A stretch of DNA of 64,000 nt, from the NCBI RefSeq assembly GCF_014779765.1, contig NZ_JACXZA010000009.1, positions 124,001 through 188,000 of the forward strand, in the 5' to 3' direction. This stretch comes from Paenibacillus terricola. Its GTDB lineage: Bacteria; Bacillota; Bacilli; Paenibacillales; Paenibacillaceae. This document shows positions 42,793 through 51,898 of this stretch, piece by piece (the first letter of the stretch is position 1; every line of letters begins with the position of its first letter). Made by a program: the position numbers and the translations under genes. The notes under the pieces are model-generated. The model had not been told where the DNA came from and searched no databases. It saw only the letters and a program-made list of their open reading frames with translations.

Positions 42793-42825
42793 AATTGTAT
42801 AACATGCCAATTGGCTTATACAATT
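42793..42825. promoter_or_regulatory. Nested palindrome, operator candidate
   Basis: Outer arms AATTGTATAA (42793-42802) and TTATACAATT (42816-42825) are a perfect inverted repeat. Between them is a second perfect palindrome GCCAATTGGC (42806-42815). It lies in the 410-base gap between ywbE-like and the response regulator gene, otherwise unassigned apart from promoter sequence. Confidence 0.55.
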
Positions 42826-43023
42826 ATTGAGATATTATAATGACCGTAAGACGCTGCAATTCCATACATAAGAACGATTAAGCGCCCACTCAGTACGCAC
42901 TCAGCCAAAGTTCAGCTAGAAGTCCGATAATAAAGATTAAGATCACTTACACAAGTCCTAAGATAGCGCAAGCCTTCTCATATACGTACGAACCTGCAAC
43001 TGCACACCAAGGAGGAACCATCT

Positions 43024-43710
43024 ATGAAACCGATTCCCGGCATTCGCATTCTGCTGGTCGATGATGAACCGCATATTCTGCAATTTCTTGAGCTTGGCCT
43101 TGTGAACGAAGGCTTCGACATTCGCACAGCGCCGGATGGCATGACTGCGATTACGCTCGCCCAGCAGTTCAATCCCCATATCGTCATTCTCGACGTCATG
43201 ATGCCGGGTATGGATGGATTCGAAGTATGCCGCATGTTGAAAAAAGGGGGCAGCGAGATCGCCGTCATCATGTTGACCGCGAAGGATGAGGTCGACGATC
43301 GGGTGAAGGGGCTGACGATTGGAGCGGACGATTACCTGGTGAAGCCATTCAGCTTCGACGAGTTGCTCGCCCGCATTCGAGCGAGGCTTCGCAATCAGTT
43401 CCCGATGTTGTTCGGCGAAGTCGCCATCGGACCGTTCAAGATCGACGACCGCCGCAAGGAGATCGTATACAACGGCCAAGTGCTGGAGCTGTCCCCTACC
43501 GAATACGAGCTGTTGAAATATATGGTGACCAACCACGGTATCGTATTAAGCAAAGCGACGATTCTGGATAAGGTATGGGGTTATGATTTTGGCGGCGAGG
43601 AAAATATCGTCGAAGTTTACGTCCGCTCGCTGCGTGACAAACTCGGCGACAAAGAGCATCAGTTAATCCGTACGCTGCGCGGCGCAGGCTACCGGGTTGA
43701 TCTGTCATGA
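43024..43710 (+). CDS. OmpR/PhoB-family response regulator
   Basis: A 228-residue protein: receiver with acidic D13-D14, phosphoacceptor D57 (VILDVMMPGMDG) and Lys in YLVKPFSFDE, then a winged helix (GQVLELSPTEYELLKYMVTN). A perfect AAGGAGG precedes the ATG. The stop overlaps the kinase start as ATGA, so the two are coupled. Confidence 0.93.
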   Translation: MKPIPGIRILLVDDEPHILQFLELGLVNEGFDIRTAPDGMTAITLAQQFNPHIVILDVMMPGMDGFEVCRMLKKGGSEIAVIMLTAKDEVDDRVKGLTIGADDYLVKPFSFDELLARIRARLRNQFPMLFGEVAIGPFKIDDRRKEIVYNGQVLELSPTEYELLKYMVTNHGIVLSKATILDKVWGYDFGGEENIVEVYVRSLRDKLGDKEHQLIRTLRGAGYRVDLS

Positions 43711-45296
43711 GCGCGCGTGGAGGGCTTCATAAGCTGAAACAACGCTTAACGACGAAGTCGCTCCGGTCGCAGCTGCTTGCCCGGTCGTTATTCATAATAG
43801 CTGCTCTGCTCATTCTGATCGGCGGCTTGCAGTATACGTTTATGCGCGATTTCTTGTATCGCAATCAAGCCGAAGCGATGATGTCGGAGCTCCGCAACAT
43901 GCCGCGCGATCTGTTCGGAGGCGGCTGGTCGATGGGTGATCTGCCCGGCAAGACGCATAAAGAAAGCGATTGGAATCATGAGGACAACACCACGCATGGT
44001 AATACTTCCGGCGATGGGACGCAGATGCCGGGCACCGTTCCTAGCTATGATGGCAACAATGGCAGTCGACCTGACAATCCGGTGTTCTTCATGCTTGATA
44101 AATCGATGGCGATCATCGACATTGACGGTGCCTATACAGACGTAACTGCAAGCCGTGGCATCGCTTCTCCCCGCTTGACCGATGCGCAATATGATGAGGT
44201 ACGCGAGCAAATGGGTCACCAGCGCGAGGTCCAATACCGTGTTGCGACATCCGCGGATGGCACCGAACAACTGCTTGTATTCACGAATACGAGCCCGGGA
44301 TCCAATGCGATTCTTCAATTGGGGCAAAAGACGGCTCCGCTCAAGGACGTGCTGATCCGTCAGGTATCGATCTTCGCAGGACTGTCTCTACTCGCACTGA
44401 TCGGCGGCATTCTATTGTTCCTGCCCATCCTGCGACGAACGCTGCGGCCGCTCAATCGGATGGTCGAGACCGTGGCACGGATCGATGCAGGCAGCTTGAA
44501 CGAGCGTTTCCCCGCTGTGCAGGGCCAGCTTGAGATCGACCGGCTTGCGGAGTCGTTCAACGGCATGCTGGAGCGGCTCGCGCTCTCATTCGAGGCCGAG
44601 CGAGAAGCCAAGGAGCAGATGAGGCGTTTCATCGCTGACGCATCGCACGAGCTGCGGACGCCGCTCACCTCGATTCACGGCTTCATCGAGGTGCTGCTGC
44701 GCGGAGCAGCGGATCGCCGCGAACAGCTGTATCCCGCGCTGAACAGCATGCATGGCGAATCAACGCGCATTAAGAAGCTTGTTGAAGATTTGTTGACGCT
44801 CGCCAAGCTCGACCGCGCACCGCAACTTCATCTGTCTGAGGTACGGTTCGACCGACTCATGGAGGAGATGGAGCCGCATCTGCACATGCTGGCTGGCGAT
44901 CGCGAGGTTCGCTTCCATCTGGATAAGAACATACTCGTGAAATGCGACGCGGACAAAATCAAGCAGGTCGTGCTTAACTTATTCCACAATGCAGTGCAGC
45001 ATACGGACGCGTCCAACGGCGTTATCGAAGTATCGGTCCATACGAAAAACGGGCAAGTGGCTTGCTCCATTCGTGACAATGGCGTAGGCATCGCTGAGGA
45101 ACATGTGGCGCATGTGTTCGACCGCTTCTATCGCAGCGACACTTCCCGTACGCGCAAGCAAGGCGGCGCAGGTCTTGGCCTCGCCATCTCGCAGTCGCTG
45201 GTCGAAGCGCACGAAGGCACGATATCCGTTGAGAGCGAGCTCGGCGTCGGCTCGACGTTCACATTCACGCTCCCGCTGCTGGACAGCGGCAAATAA
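43707..45296 (+). CDS. HisKA-type sensor histidine kinase
   Basis: A 529-residue membrane kinase: helix near residues 25-45, an extracytoplasmic Asn/Gly/Asp-rich sensor with a His-rich stretch ([19 protein letters not shown]), a second helix (about 215-240), HAMP, HisKA with H314 ([13 protein letters not shown]) and an HATPase ending [19 protein letters not shown]. Partner of the preceding regulator. The His/Asp-rich loop might sense a metal or cationic peptide. No target gene is obvious nearby. Confidence 0.9.
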   Translation: MSARGGLHKLKQRLTTKSLRSQLLARSLFIIAALLILIGGLQYTFMRDFLYRNQAEAMMSELRNMPRDLFGGGWSMGDLPGKTHKESDWNHEDNTTHGNTSGDGTQMPGTVPSYDGNNGSRPDNPVFFMLDKSMAIIDIDGAYTDVTASRGIASPRLTDAQYDEVREQMGHQREVQYRVATSADGTEQLLVFTNTSPGSNAILQLGQKTAPLKDVLIRQVSIFAGLSLLALIGGILLFLPILRRTLRPLNRMVETVARIDAGSLNERFPAVQGQLEIDRLAESFNGMLERLALSFEAEREAKEQMRRFIADASHELRTPLTSIHGFIEVLLRGAADRREQLYPALNSMHGESTRIKKLVEDLLTLAKLDRAPQLHLSEVRFDRLMEEMEPHLHMLAGDREVRFHLDKNILVKCDADKIKQVVLNLFHNAVQHTDASNGVIEVSVHTKNGQVACSIRDNGVGIAEEHVAHVFDRFYRSDTSRTRKQGGAGLGLAISQSLVEAHEGTISVESELGVGSTFTFTLPLLDSGK

Positions 45297-45300
45297 GAAG

Positions 45301-45338
45301 AAGAAAGGGACTGACTTCGCGTCAGTCCCTTTCTTCTA
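45301..45338. terminator. Bidirectional terminator
   Basis: AAAGGGACTGAC-TTCGC-GTCAGTCCCTTT with A-rich and T-rich flanks. It serves the kinase gene and overlaps the end of the convergent DUF2332 gene. Confidence 0.88.
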
Positions 45339-46383
45339 TGGTTGGCTGCAGCCAGCGGAACCATCGACCGTGCCCGTCCGTCTGCGCGATCGTCGATAGA
45401 TGCTCCTTCCCGCCGATATAGCAATCCAGATGCAGGTACGTGTCCGACATATTGTTGTACAGATGGAACACGTCTCGCTCGCCGCCCAGCTTCTGAATAT
45501 AAGCTTCGAGCGCAGCCTTGTCCTGCGGACTGAGCTGGTTCGCAACATGGGTATGGAACACGCAAAGTGCGGACTCCTCGCTTATCCTAGACGCTAAGTC
45601 GGGGAGCAATGCGATGCCGTTACCCTCGATTAGTATTGGCGGATGCCGTTTGATATGCGCTGCTGCTTGATCGAATCGGTCAAGTCGATCCGTATGCTCC
45701 GGCCAGATAAGCGCTCTTAACCAGAGGTAATCATCGGGATTGGTCAGGTTGTTCACGTGCAAATCCAGGCCTATACGATCGGAGACTGGCGGACTATGCT
45801 CCGACAGAAACGGAATATATTCACCGCGAATTTCGGATGGAATGACAAAATCGGACTGCTTATTTCCATACATCTGTCGATCGCCGTAGCTATATCCATA
45901 ATGATCCCACAATAGCTGCAAACCAGCGCTTGTGCCGATCTCGATCAAGGCCAGCGGTTTGCGCGCCATAGCGTAAATAGTGCAAAAGCTCGGATACAAA
46001 TAAGCGCAGCGTCTTACTTCGTTCGTTTGCACTAACCTGCTGTTTAATATTTCAATGATCTCCTGCTCATACTGCTCACAGAAGGTTGCAAATTCATAAA
46101 TCGCATATGACGGTTCTAATGTTTGCTCGACAGCGATATTCGGATAATAAGCCGCCAGCGGATGTTCAATTCCGCTTAATAGCAAGTAATGCACCGCTCC
46201 CAGCAGCATATTCGGTACGGGCTGATCAGGTCTTGCATGCGCTGCCAATTGCAATAGCGCCGGATTTCCGGCTATGCCTAATGCAAGATAGCCATATAAC
46301 TCGCTTGAGCCACGGCATTCTCTCGCGGCGAATAGCCGGAATTGCTTCGCTAATACCTCCAAACGGCTCACCTCGATTCCCAT
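45322..46383 (-). CDS. DUF2332 family protein
   Basis: A 353-residue protein of the DUF2332 family: [20 protein letters not shown] near the start, then a methyltransferase-like core ([23 protein letters not shown]) and [22 protein letters not shown]. The G-T-S-A-G loop suggests a Rossmann-like nucleotide fold, but no activity is established. It may be co-transcribed with nothing. A dyad upstream (46443-46463) could control it. Confidence 0.82.
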   Translation of the reverse strand: MGIEVSRLEVLAKQFRLFAARECRGSSELYGYLALGIAGNPALLQLAAHARPDQPVPNMLLGAVHYLLLSGIEHPLAAYYPNIAVEQTLEPSYAIYEFATFCEQYEQEIIEILNSRLVQTNEVRRCAYLYPSFCTIYAMARKPLALIEIGTSAGLQLLWDHYGYSYGDRQMYGNKQSDFVIPSEIRGEYIPFLSEHSPPVSDRIGLDLHVNNLTNPDDYLWLRALIWPEHTDRLDRFDQAAAHIKRHPPILIEGNGIALLPDLASRISEESALCVFHTHVANQLSPQDKAALEAYIQKLGGERDVFHLYNNMSDTYLHLDCYIGGKEHLSTIAQTDGHGRWFRWLQPTIEERD

Positions 46384-46442
46384 CTGTTGCTTCCAGCATA
46401 ATACGAATCGAATAATAATTAAAACTTAACGTTTTTATTAGT

Positions 46443-46463
46443 TCGATAACGTTCGTTTATCGA
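46443..46463. promoter_or_regulatory. Operator-like inverted repeat upstream of the DUF2332 gene
   Basis: TCGATAA-CGTTCGT-TTATCGA: a perfect 7-base inverted repeat with a 7-base spacer in a short AT-rich gap. Regulator unknown. Confidence 0.4.
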
Positions 46464-46523
46464 TCGCTGGCAGGATGGTCGGTACAGCCTGCTATCGCTT
46501 TCTAGTACACAGCTGTGCCTCGG

Positions 46524-47426
46524 TTAGTCTCCTATGCCTAATTGCTTCATGAGCCATGGCTTAATGAGCGGCAGAACCGTAGTCGGCTGCATCGCCTGCG
46601 TATGGTCCATATGGCTCCCTTCAAGTCGTTCAATGTCCCAGCCATGCTGACGGAGCTGCGCCGCATTCTTCAGTAGTTGACCTGCGATATCTACCGTCTC
46701 GTGCCCGAACGCTTCCCCGTACACAATCGTATCCTTCTCCCCTGCAAAAGCTAAACGCGGCATGTTCAACTGCGACTGAATGCTGCGGTCATCGAAGCCC
46801 GCAAGACTCTCGTACAACGTCACAAACTGCTGCGTCACCAACGGGTTAATCGTCACCTTGATGTTGTTCCAATCGATCTCTTCCGGTGCCATCGTGCTTG
46901 TGGATTGCGGAGCAGCCTCTGCTTGATCAGCCAGGTTCGCCATCGCTTGCCGATGGGTATGACGTGTCACGGCGAGCATCTCCTCATACGGCCCGCCGTA
47001 AGGTGGAAAGCCGCCCATGATCAAGCTGTCGAGCCGATCGGTACGAATGGCGAGCTGCAATCCGGCAAGCGCCAGCCACGAGTAACCGTAATAGCTGAAG
47101 CGGCTAATATTCATTTGGTCAGCAATATGAAGGAAGTCGTTTGCGATATGATCGGCCGTAAGCTGTTTCGCAGGATGCTGAAAGAGATGCCCCTCGTAAT
47201 CAAAATAGAGAACTTGAAACGCGTCCGCGAGTCCGTCCACCAAGTGCTTGCCCAGTTCAGGATCGACACCCCACAGCTTCAGCGTCTCCGCCTCCTCTCC
47301 GTAGACCGATCGTTTCGCTACAGGAAGCATGATGATAGGACAAGCCGTATCACCGGCCAAGCCGACCTCAATCTCCGAATGATTCGATAGCCGGATTCGT
47401 TGGATCGATGGATGCAATGCGCTCAC
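46524..47426 (-). CDS. Alpha/beta hydrolase-fold protein
   Basis: A 300-residue alpha/beta hydrolase. The nucleophile elbow is YYGYSWLALAG, keeping G-x-S but with Leu where the second Gly usually stands. A late histidine in EGSHMDHTQAM and Asp in AFAGEKDTIVY complete a plausible triad. DYEGHLFQHP is near the oxyanion region. Most similar in plan to small esterases; substrate unknown. Confidence 0.8.
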   Translation of the reverse strand: MSALHPSIQRIRLSNHSEIEVGLAGDTACPIIMLPVAKRSVYGEEAETLKLWGVDPELGKHLVDGLADAFQVLYFDYEGHLFQHPAKQLTADHIANDFLHIADQMNISRFSYYGYSWLALAGLQLAIRTDRLDSLIMGGFPPYGGPYEEMLAVTRHTHRQAMANLADQAEAAPQSTSTMAPEEIDWNNIKVTINPLVTQQFVTLYESLAGFDDRSIQSQLNMPRLAFAGEKDTIVYGEAFGHETVDIAGQLLKNAAQLRQHGWDIERLEGSHMDHTQAMQPTTVLPLIKPWLMKQLGIGD

Positions 47427-47573
47427 TCCTTAGCGGTTATGGTTATAGCTCCATCGTATAACATTCATGCAATCTTTCGGTTCGGCAGGTGGAGAAGCTT
47501 GATTTCGTTGACGAGATGGTTGACAATGTTGATGCAGCACTTGAAGGTTTGACTTGAAGGTATAGGAGTTAAC

Positions 47574-48290
47574 ATGATGAATGACAAATATACGCCGTTA
47601 CAGATTGCCGAGCAACTGCTTGTCAGTACGACGACGCTTAGGCGGTACGAGGAGCAAGGATTGATTCCGGATGTGCCGAGGACAGTCAGCAATCGCAGAT
47701 GTTACACACCCTTGCACTTGCAGGCATTCGTAACGATTCGCGCCTTGCTGCGGGGTTATGAAATTCCGGTGGCTTATGAGGTCATGCGACTAGTAAACAA
47801 TGAGGGGCTGTCGGATGCGCTATGGCTGCTCAATCAACAACAGTACAAGCTTCAATCGGAGAAGCAGCGCGTCGAAGAGATGTTGCGCATGCTTCGTGAT
47901 ACGAACTGGACATCGTTCGAAGGCATTCATGCAGAAGATACGATGACGATCGGTGAGGCAGCGCGAATTGCACGGGTCAATGCATCCGCCATTCGGCATT
48001 GGGAGCAAGAGGGGCTTATTGCGTCGAGACGGAATGAGGAGAACGGGTACCGCGTCTTCACACTGACGGAGCTGCGCAAAATTGTTCTGATCAGCAGCCT
48101 GCGCAAGACGGTGTATTACATAGACAACATGAAACAATTGCTGCAAGAGCTGGACACCCAGCACTATGAGCAGGTGGAGCAATCCGTCCAGCTTGCCTTG
48201 CAGAAGCTGAATGGTCAGCTTCATTATCAGTTCGCGGCTATCGCGGAGCTGATGAAGTATGTAGAGATGCGCAGGACGACAGCAGGGTGA
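47574..48290 (+). CDS. MerR-family protein with two tandem HTH domains
   Basis: A 238-residue protein with two MerR-type winged helices: YTPLQIAEQLLVSTTTLRRY with YEEQGLIPDVPR (about 7-60), and TIGEAARIARVNASAIRHWE with QEGLIASRR and NGYRVFTLTELRK (about 124-175), separated by a coiled coil. MerR proteins normally have one HTH per chain and dimerise. Two per chain would give four in a dimer, or a monomer binding a full site. AGGAG lies 6 bases upstream. Directly repeated ACTTGAAGGT (about 47538-47562) precedes the start. Confidence 0.85.
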   Translation: MMNDKYTPLQIAEQLLVSTTTLRRYEEQGLIPDVPRTVSNRRCYTPLHLQAFVTIRALLRGYEIPVAYEVMRLVNNEGLSDALWLLNQQQYKLQSEKQRVEEMLRMLRDTNWTSFEGIHAEDTMTIGEAARIARVNASAIRHWEQEGLIASRRNEENGYRVFTLTELRKIVLISSLRKTVYYIDNMKQLLQELDTQHYEQVEQSVQLALQKLNGQLHYQFAAIAELMKYVEMRRTTAG

Positions 48291-48355
48291 TAGTGATGGC
48301 ACTCGTGCATGCGCCCCACCCCACCTCTGCTGTTTGGCTGCCGCATTCACTCCTG

Positions 48356-48736
48356 TTATGATCTGTTCAATGCTCGCTCCCGCTTGCCGATCGTCTGGTC
48401 GTAGCGAGCGATTTTGTCATCCAACCGATCCAGCACCGCCTTGATCACTTCCATTCGAGCCGCCAGCGACTGCCGCTGCTCTTGCAGAATCTGTTGTCTC
48501 GCCTCCACCGTGTCGTCACCCTGTTGGAATAAACGTACATACTCGATTAAGGACTCGATCGGCAGACCAACGCCACGCATGCATTTGATAAATTCGACCC
48601 AGCGGCAATCCTCTTCATTGTAGTCCCGAATGCCGCTCTTATTGCGATTAACATGTGGAATAAGTCCAATGCGCTCGTAATAACGCAGCGTATCTTGGGA
48701 CAAGTCATAGCGTTCGCTTACTTCTGCAATTAACAT
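48356..48736 (-). CDS. MerR-family regulator (AdhR-like)
   Basis: A 126-residue single-HTH MerR protein: IAEVSERYDLSQDTLRYYER, GLIPHVNRNKSGIRDYNEED and a coiled coil. AdhR-type regulators sense aldehydes and control neighbouring reductases. ATG 48736 is chosen since AGGTGA lies 9 bases upstream; GTG 48748 overlaps that site. It lies just downstream of the aldo/keto reductase gene whose promoter has a MerR-type spacer. Confidence 0.88.
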   Translation of the reverse strand: MLIAEVSERYDLSQDTLRYYERIGLIPHVNRNKSGIRDYNEEDCRWVEFIKCMRGVGLPIESLIEYVRLFQQGDDTVEARQQILQEQRQSLAARMEVIKAVLDRLDDKIARYDQTIGKRERALNRS

Positions 48737-48763
48737 AAAGTGGTTCACCTGCCTTCGGGAAAA

Positions 48764-48798
48764 ATGAAGAACGCCCTATCTCGAACGTTAGGGCGTTC
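48764..48798 (-). terminator. Terminator between aldo/keto reductase and MerR genes
   Basis: AAGAACGCCCTA and TAGGGCGTTCTT form a perfect stem. CATTTTTC follows on the minus strand. Confidence 0.85.
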
Positions 48799-48805
48799 TT
48801 GCTGC

Positions 48806-49792
48806 TTATTCGGACAACGCGCCGACAACCGGATGCGGAACGTATAGCTCCTCCAGCGATGCGATTTCTTCCGCCGTCAGCTTAACGGATAATGATGCTA
48901 TCGCATCGTCGAGATGCGACATTCGGGAAACGCCGATGATTGGTGCTGTGACCGGCTGTTTCTGCAGCAGCCAAGCAAGTGCGATCTGCGCACGAGGAAT
49001 GTTACGCTGCTCGGCAATCGTCGCAAGCCGTTCTACGATCGGACGGTCCGCCTCCATCATCGCATCGTATTTGGAATGCTGTGCCTGATCCGTCTCGAAC
49101 CGATGGGTCGTCTCCGACCAATCGCGCGCCAAACGGCCGGAAGCCAGAGGGCTGTACGGTATAACGCCGATCTTCTCCGATCTGCACAGCGGCATCATCT
49201 CCCGCTCCTCTTCGCGGTAGATGAGATTCATATGATTCTGCATCGCTACGAACTTCGTCCAGCCGTTCTTCTCTGCAACATGCAGCGCCTTCTGGAACTG
49301 CCATGCATACATCGCGGAAGCGCCAATGTATCTCGCTTTGCCCGCCTTCACTACATCGTGCAGCGCCTCCATCGTTTCTTCGATCGGCGTATTATAGTCC
49401 CAGCGATGGATTTGGTACAGATCCACGTAATCCGTCCCCAGTCGCTTGAGGCTGTTATCAATTTCATTCATAATCGCTTTGCGGGATAATCCTGCGCCGT
49501 TAGGGCCTTCACTCGTCCGGAAGAACACCTTCGTTGCAATGACGACCTCATCCCGATTCGCGAAATCCTTGAGCGCTCGTCCCGTGATTTCCTCGCTAGT
49601 TCCGCCACCGTAGACGTTCGCGGTATCAAAGAAGTTAATGCCAAGCTCCAGCGCTCTGCGAATAATCGGCCGGCTGTCTTCTTCGTTCAGCACCCAAGGG
49701 TGCGTCCAGCGCTCGGCAACGCCGAAGCTCATCATGCCTAAACAAATGCGGGATACATCCATACCTGTGTTGCCAAGCTTTACATACTCCAT
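48806..49792 (-). CDS. Aldo/keto reductase (YhdN/GSP39-like)
   Basis: A 328-residue AKR with tetrad residues in FFDTANVYGGG (Asp, Tyr), VVIATK (Lys) and LYQIHRWD (His). The C-terminal nucleotide-binding region APIIGVSRMSHLDDAIASL is intact. It reduces aldehydes with NADPH, for example methylglyoxal-type products. Promoter structure and the downstream MerR gene point to induction by an aldehyde. AGGAGTAATC precedes the start. Confidence 0.9.
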   Translation of the reverse strand: MEYVKLGNTGMDVSRICLGMMSFGVAERWTHPWVLNEEDSRPIIRRALELGINFFDTANVYGGGTSEEITGRALKDFANRDEVVIATKVFFRTSEGPNGAGLSRKAIMNEIDNSLKRLGTDYVDLYQIHRWDYNTPIEETMEALHDVVKAGKARYIGASAMYAWQFQKALHVAEKNGWTKFVAMQNHMNLIYREEEREMMPLCRSEKIGVIPYSPLASGRLARDWSETTHRFETDQAQHSKYDAMMEADRPIVERLATIAEQRNIPRAQIALAWLLQKQPVTAPIIGVSRMSHLDDAIASLSVKLTAEEIASLEELYVPHPVVGALSE

Positions 49793-49845
49793 TCGATTAC
49801 TCCTCGCTCCCTGTAACTGGTATCTGTTATTATCCTAACAAGAGC

Positions 49846-49876
49846 ATTCTACCCTCTGGAGTTCACTCCAAGTCAA
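49846..49876 (-). promoter_or_regulatory. MerR-type promoter with 19-base spacer for the aldo/keto reductase
   Basis: Minus-strand TTGACT (49871-49876) and TAGAAT (49846-49851) are separated by exactly 19 bases. The spacer contains TGGAGT-GA-ACTCCA, a near-perfect dyad of the MerR operator type. Confidence 0.88.
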
Positions 49877-50003
49877 GGTCCAATCGACTCACCTGTGCAA
49901 AAAGGTTGTCCGGGCACTCATTTATTTTATAGTTGTCCGTTTCTTTTGCCCCTGATCTTCCGTTATTATAGCGAAACCATTTGAAAAGAAGGAGTGTTTG
50001 CTC

Positions 50004-50417
50004 ATGCCCACACAAACCAAAGGATTGGCTGTTGTCCAATGGCCAGTCAAAGATCTCGAACGATCCTTAGCTTGGTATCAGAACATGCTGGGCGTTTCCC
50101 TCACCTTCCCCTACACACCTGGCGACGATGCCGCATGGCTGAATCTAGGAAATGTAGGCTTCGGGCTTGTTCAGACTGCCAACGTTCCGCAATTGGATTA
50201 CCAAGATATTCACGGTGCTTGGCGGCCGCTTGTTCAATTCCAAGTGGACAATATCCACGATGTCCATCAGTCGCTTCGCGATCAGGGGATTGAGGCGAGC
50301 GATATGCGTTTCATCCGAGGCGGCGGTCACAGCTTCACAATTATCGATCCGGACGGCAATGCGGTAAGCCTCTGGGGTGGTTGGCCGTCTGAGGATGAGG
50401 ACGAAGTCGAGCAATAG
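50004..50417 (+). CDS. VOC-family protein
   Basis: A 137-residue VOC-fold protein: LAVVQWPVKDLERSLAWYQN, MLGVSLTF and the closing FTIIDPDGNAVSLWGGW with the DPDGN turn. The acidic tail (SEDEDEVEQ) is unusual. ATG 50004 has AAGGAG 9 bases upstream. Not obviously linked to the AKR or PhzF genes beside it. Metal-dependent enzyme or binding protein; substrate unknown. Confidence 0.83.
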   Translation: MPTQTKGLAVVQWPVKDLERSLAWYQNMLGVSLTFPYTPGDDAAWLNLGNVGFGLVQTANVPQLDYQDIHGAWRPLVQFQVDNIHDVHQSLRDQGIEASDMRFIRGGGHSFTIIDPDGNAVSLWGGWPSEDEDEVEQ

Positions 50418-50446
50418 AGGTAATGGGGTGGACAAGCAATTTCATG

Positions 50447-50490
50447 GCAAAGGCGACCGCAGAGGGGATCCGTCCGGTCGCCTTTGCTAT
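50447..50490. terminator. Bidirectional terminator between VOC and PhzF genes
   Basis: GCAAAGGCGACCG and CGGTCGCCTTTGC form a perfect 13-base-pair stem with flanking A/T runs. Confidence 0.88.
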
Positions 50491-50510
50491 ATTTTACATA
50501 GCTGCAACTG

Positions 50511-51389
50511 CTAAATCTCCACTGCGAACTCTCCGACGTACACCGCTGTGCCTGTAATCGTCACTTCGCTGCCATTCATTACTGTAACCTCGACTCGGCC
50601 GTCCCTGCCAATCTCCTGTCCCTGTTCAACGACCAGATTCAGCGTAGGTTCAGATCGGATATGCTGTGCGAAGTAGGCCCCCATCACACCAGAAGCCGTC
50701 CCCGTTACCGGATCCTCGATTGTGCCCGAGAACGGCGATGAGAAATGACGTGCGTGCATATGTGCGGCGGAATCATACGTTTCGAGGCAGAAAGGATGTA
50801 CCGACGACCGAGGCATCTCTTGCAAAATCGCCGGAAACCGCGCGTTGTCCGGCTTCATCCGCTCGCATGCAGCAAGGCTGGCGACGGGTACGATGAGCGT
50901 CCATGTTCCCGTGCTGCCATACACCGTAGGCATGTCGGCTGCGATATCTTGCTCCTCGATTCCAATCGATTGAGCCAACTCCGCCAGCGAACCGTTGAAC
51001 GGTTGAAACTGCGGCGCAGCCTGCATCATCGTAATCCGAAGCACATTCTTCTCGCCTCTATGCAGCCGAAGCGGCAATACGCCAGCCAACGTCTCAATCG
51101 TTAGTTCGGTTCGATCGCCTAACATCCCTCGTGTCGCCAGCGCATAGATCGTCGCCATCGTCGCATGTCCGCATAGATTGATCTCATGCCCGGGTGTGAA
51201 GAAACGAATTCTTAGGTCTGCAATATGGGAAGGCAGCGGAAATGCCGTTTCGTTGAACCCTACTTTCTCCGCTATGGCAAGCATCTGTTCTTCGGTCAAA
51301 TGTTCGCCGTCAAGCACAACGCCCGCTGGGTTACCCTGATTCGGAATCGTACTGAATGCATCATAATGATAGACGTTGATGATTGCCAC
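50511..51389 (-). CDS. PhzF-family isomerase/epimerase
   Basis: A 292-residue PhzF/diaminopimelate-epimerase-fold protein. Motifs: [26 protein letters not shown] (with the catalytic Glu), [20 protein letters not shown] and [19 protein letters not shown]. PhzF isomerises a phenazine precursor, but most homologues have unknown substrates. GTG start with GTGAGG upstream. It is followed, 20 bases upstream on the same strand, by an HxlR gene. Confidence 0.9.
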   Translation of the reverse strand: MAIINVYHYDAFSTIPNQGNPAGVVLDGEHLTEEQMLAIAEKVGFNETAFPLPSHIADLRIRFFTPGHEINLCGHATMATIYALATRGMLGDRTELTIETLAGVLPLRLHRGEKNVLRITMMQAAPQFQPFNGSLAELAQSIGIEEQDIAADMPTVYGSTGTWTLIVPVASLAACERMKPDNARFPAILQEMPRSSVHPFCLETYDSAAHMHARHFSSPFSGTIEDPVTGTASGVMGAYFAQHIRSEPTLNLVVEQGQEIGRDGRVEVTVMNGSEVTITGTAVYVGEFAVEI

Positions 51390-51409
51390 AAGCTCACCTC
51401 ACTCGATTA

Positions 51410-51763
51410 TTAATCCTTCGGCTTCCACTTCTCCACCCACTGCTCCATCTCATCAATCACGCGGCGAAAATCATGCCCTTTGCTCGTCAGTGAATACTCG
51501 ACTGTCACCGGAATCGTTGGAAATACCTCGCGTCGCACCATACCGGTCGCCTCGAGATGACGCAGCGTATCGGTCAGCGACTGCGTCTTCACGACCTTCA
51601 CATTGCGCAGCAGCTGCTTGAACCGCTGCGGACCTCCGGTTAGCTGAGCAATGACCATGAAGCTCCATTTCGCCCCCAGAATCGTGAGCGCTTCGCAAAT
51701 GTTCGGAATCGCTTCATTTTCGCCCGGATCAGGGGATTCTCCATGTGCTGGTTGCTGTTCCAC
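51410..51763 (-). CDS. HxlR-family transcriptional regulator
   Basis: A 117-residue winged-helix regulator: IPNICEALTILGAKWSFMV with the conserved Cys, recognition helix TQSLTDTLRHLEATGMV, wing FPTIPVTVEYSLTSKG. GTG start with AGGAGG 8 bases upstream. Divergent from the MFS gene at 51899. The dyad 51781-51796 lies just before its start and is probably its operator. Confidence 0.88.
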   Translation of the reverse strand: MEQQPAHGESPDPGENEAIPNICEALTILGAKWSFMVIAQLTGGPQRFKQLLRNVKVVKTQSLTDTLRHLEATGMVRREVFPTIPVTVEYSLTSKGHDFRRVIDEMEQWVEKWKPKD

Positions 51764-51780
51764 TAATAATACCTCCTCTA

Positions 51781-51796
51781 CTTACCGTTCGGTAAG
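51781..51796. promoter_or_regulatory. Operator between HxlR and MFS genes
   Basis: CTTACCG-TT-CGGTAAG is a perfect 7-base inverted repeat, 18 bases upstream of the HxlR start codon. Confidence 0.65.
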
Positions 51797-51898
51797 TTGG
51801 TCAGAATAACTGGATTAGGTCAGAATGATTTGCCTTCTTACTATATTTTAGTCAATTACTTATAATCATTTCCATAGTCAATTGGAAGGATGATGGAG

